7,092 nt of DNA, taken from contig CANHSD010000141.1 in assembly GCA_947463105.1 (NCBI GenBank), forward strand, positions 1 to 7,092, read 5' to 3'. The notes below the pieces were generated by a model that ran no database searches, was not told where the DNA came from, and saw only the letters and a list, made by a program, of their open reading frames with translations. The DNA is from Chitinophagaceae bacterium. Lineage in GTDB: Bacteria; Bacteroidota; Bacteroidia; Chitinophagales; Chitinophagaceae. Positions 6,874 to 7,092 of this stretch are shown here, piece after piece. The position numbers and the translations under genes are program-made. The first letter of the stretch is position 1, and the number at the start of each line of letters is the position of its first letter.

Positions 6874-7092
6874 CTATGCGTGTTTGTTTGCGAAATCCTT
6901 GATAAGGTCAGTGATGTCCACCACACTGCTCAAAGGCATGGCGTTGTACATCGAAACCCTGAACCCACCGACACTCCGGTGGCCTTTGATGCCCACCATC
7001 CCCTCCTCCTTGCACCTGGTTAGGAAGAGTTTCTCCAATGCAGGATCATGCATGGTGAAGACTGCATTCATTTTACTCCTGTCCTTGGCAGG
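6874..7092 (-). CDS. serC: Phosphoserine aminotransferase, C-terminal part (5' end outside window)
   Basis: The final 72 residues of SerC, the PLP enzyme that converts 3-phosphohydroxypyruvate and glutamate to O-phosphoserine and 2-oxoglutarate in serine synthesis. The fragment runs DRSKMNAVF, DPALEKLFL, then KGHRSVGGFR and YNAMPLSSV, closely matching the E. coli C-terminus. The His-Arg pair of KGHR and the Arg of GGFR correspond to E. coli His328/Arg329 (substrate phosphate) and Arg335 (substrate carboxylate), so the substrate site looks intact. The frame is open to the window edge; the Met at 7071 is internal, and the PLP lysine lies outside the window. The stop at 6874-6876 is 13 bp before the DUF1015 start, pointing to a shared transcript whose promoter is upstream of this window. 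Confidence 0.95.
   Translation of the reverse strand, partial: PAKDRSKMNAVFTMHDPALEKLFLTRCKEEGMVGIKGHRSVGGFRVSMYNAMPLSSVVDITDLIKDFANKHA

Overview
The window looks like chromosomal DNA from a Bacteroidota bacterium, probably Chitinophagaceae-like. The reasons are the gene families present, a Bacteroidota-type -7 promoter element (TAnnTTTG) before one gene, and A-rich leaders without clear Shine-Dalgarno sites. This assignment is inferred, not proven. The window is almost fully coding, with six genes (two of them cut by the window edges). No RNA gene, insertion sequence, CRISPR array or phage-like segment was seen.

Plus strand, positions 2-4619. First comes the C-terminal end of an M20-family amidohydrolase of the AbgB type. 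After 20 bp follows a secreted S9B serine peptidase of the dipeptidyl-peptidase IV type. The two form a likely peptide or amide degradation pair. After a 59-bp gap carrying a likely promoter comes a FAA1-type long-chain acyl-CoA synthetase, which is probably transcribed separately.

Minus strand, positions 7092-4616. A compact operon runs serC (C-terminal end only) -> DUF1015-family protein -> exported TPR protein, with gaps of 13 and 4 bp. SerC is phosphoserine aminotransferase of serine biosynthesis. The DUF1015 protein has an intact DGHHR motif and no firmly assigned role; its position behind serC suggests serine or phosphoserine chemistry. The TPR protein is probably translated by coupling to the DUF1015 gene and exported through the inner membrane.

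The two gene blocks converge and their TAG stop codons overlap in a shared CTAG, so there is no intergenic space for a terminator. The least expected sequence structures are two perfect inverted repeats, each with 11-bp arms and a 3-nt loop, inside the TPR and DUF1015 coding regions. I see no clear new defence or mobile system. The serC-DUF1015-TPR operon is the best candidate here for undescribed biology.
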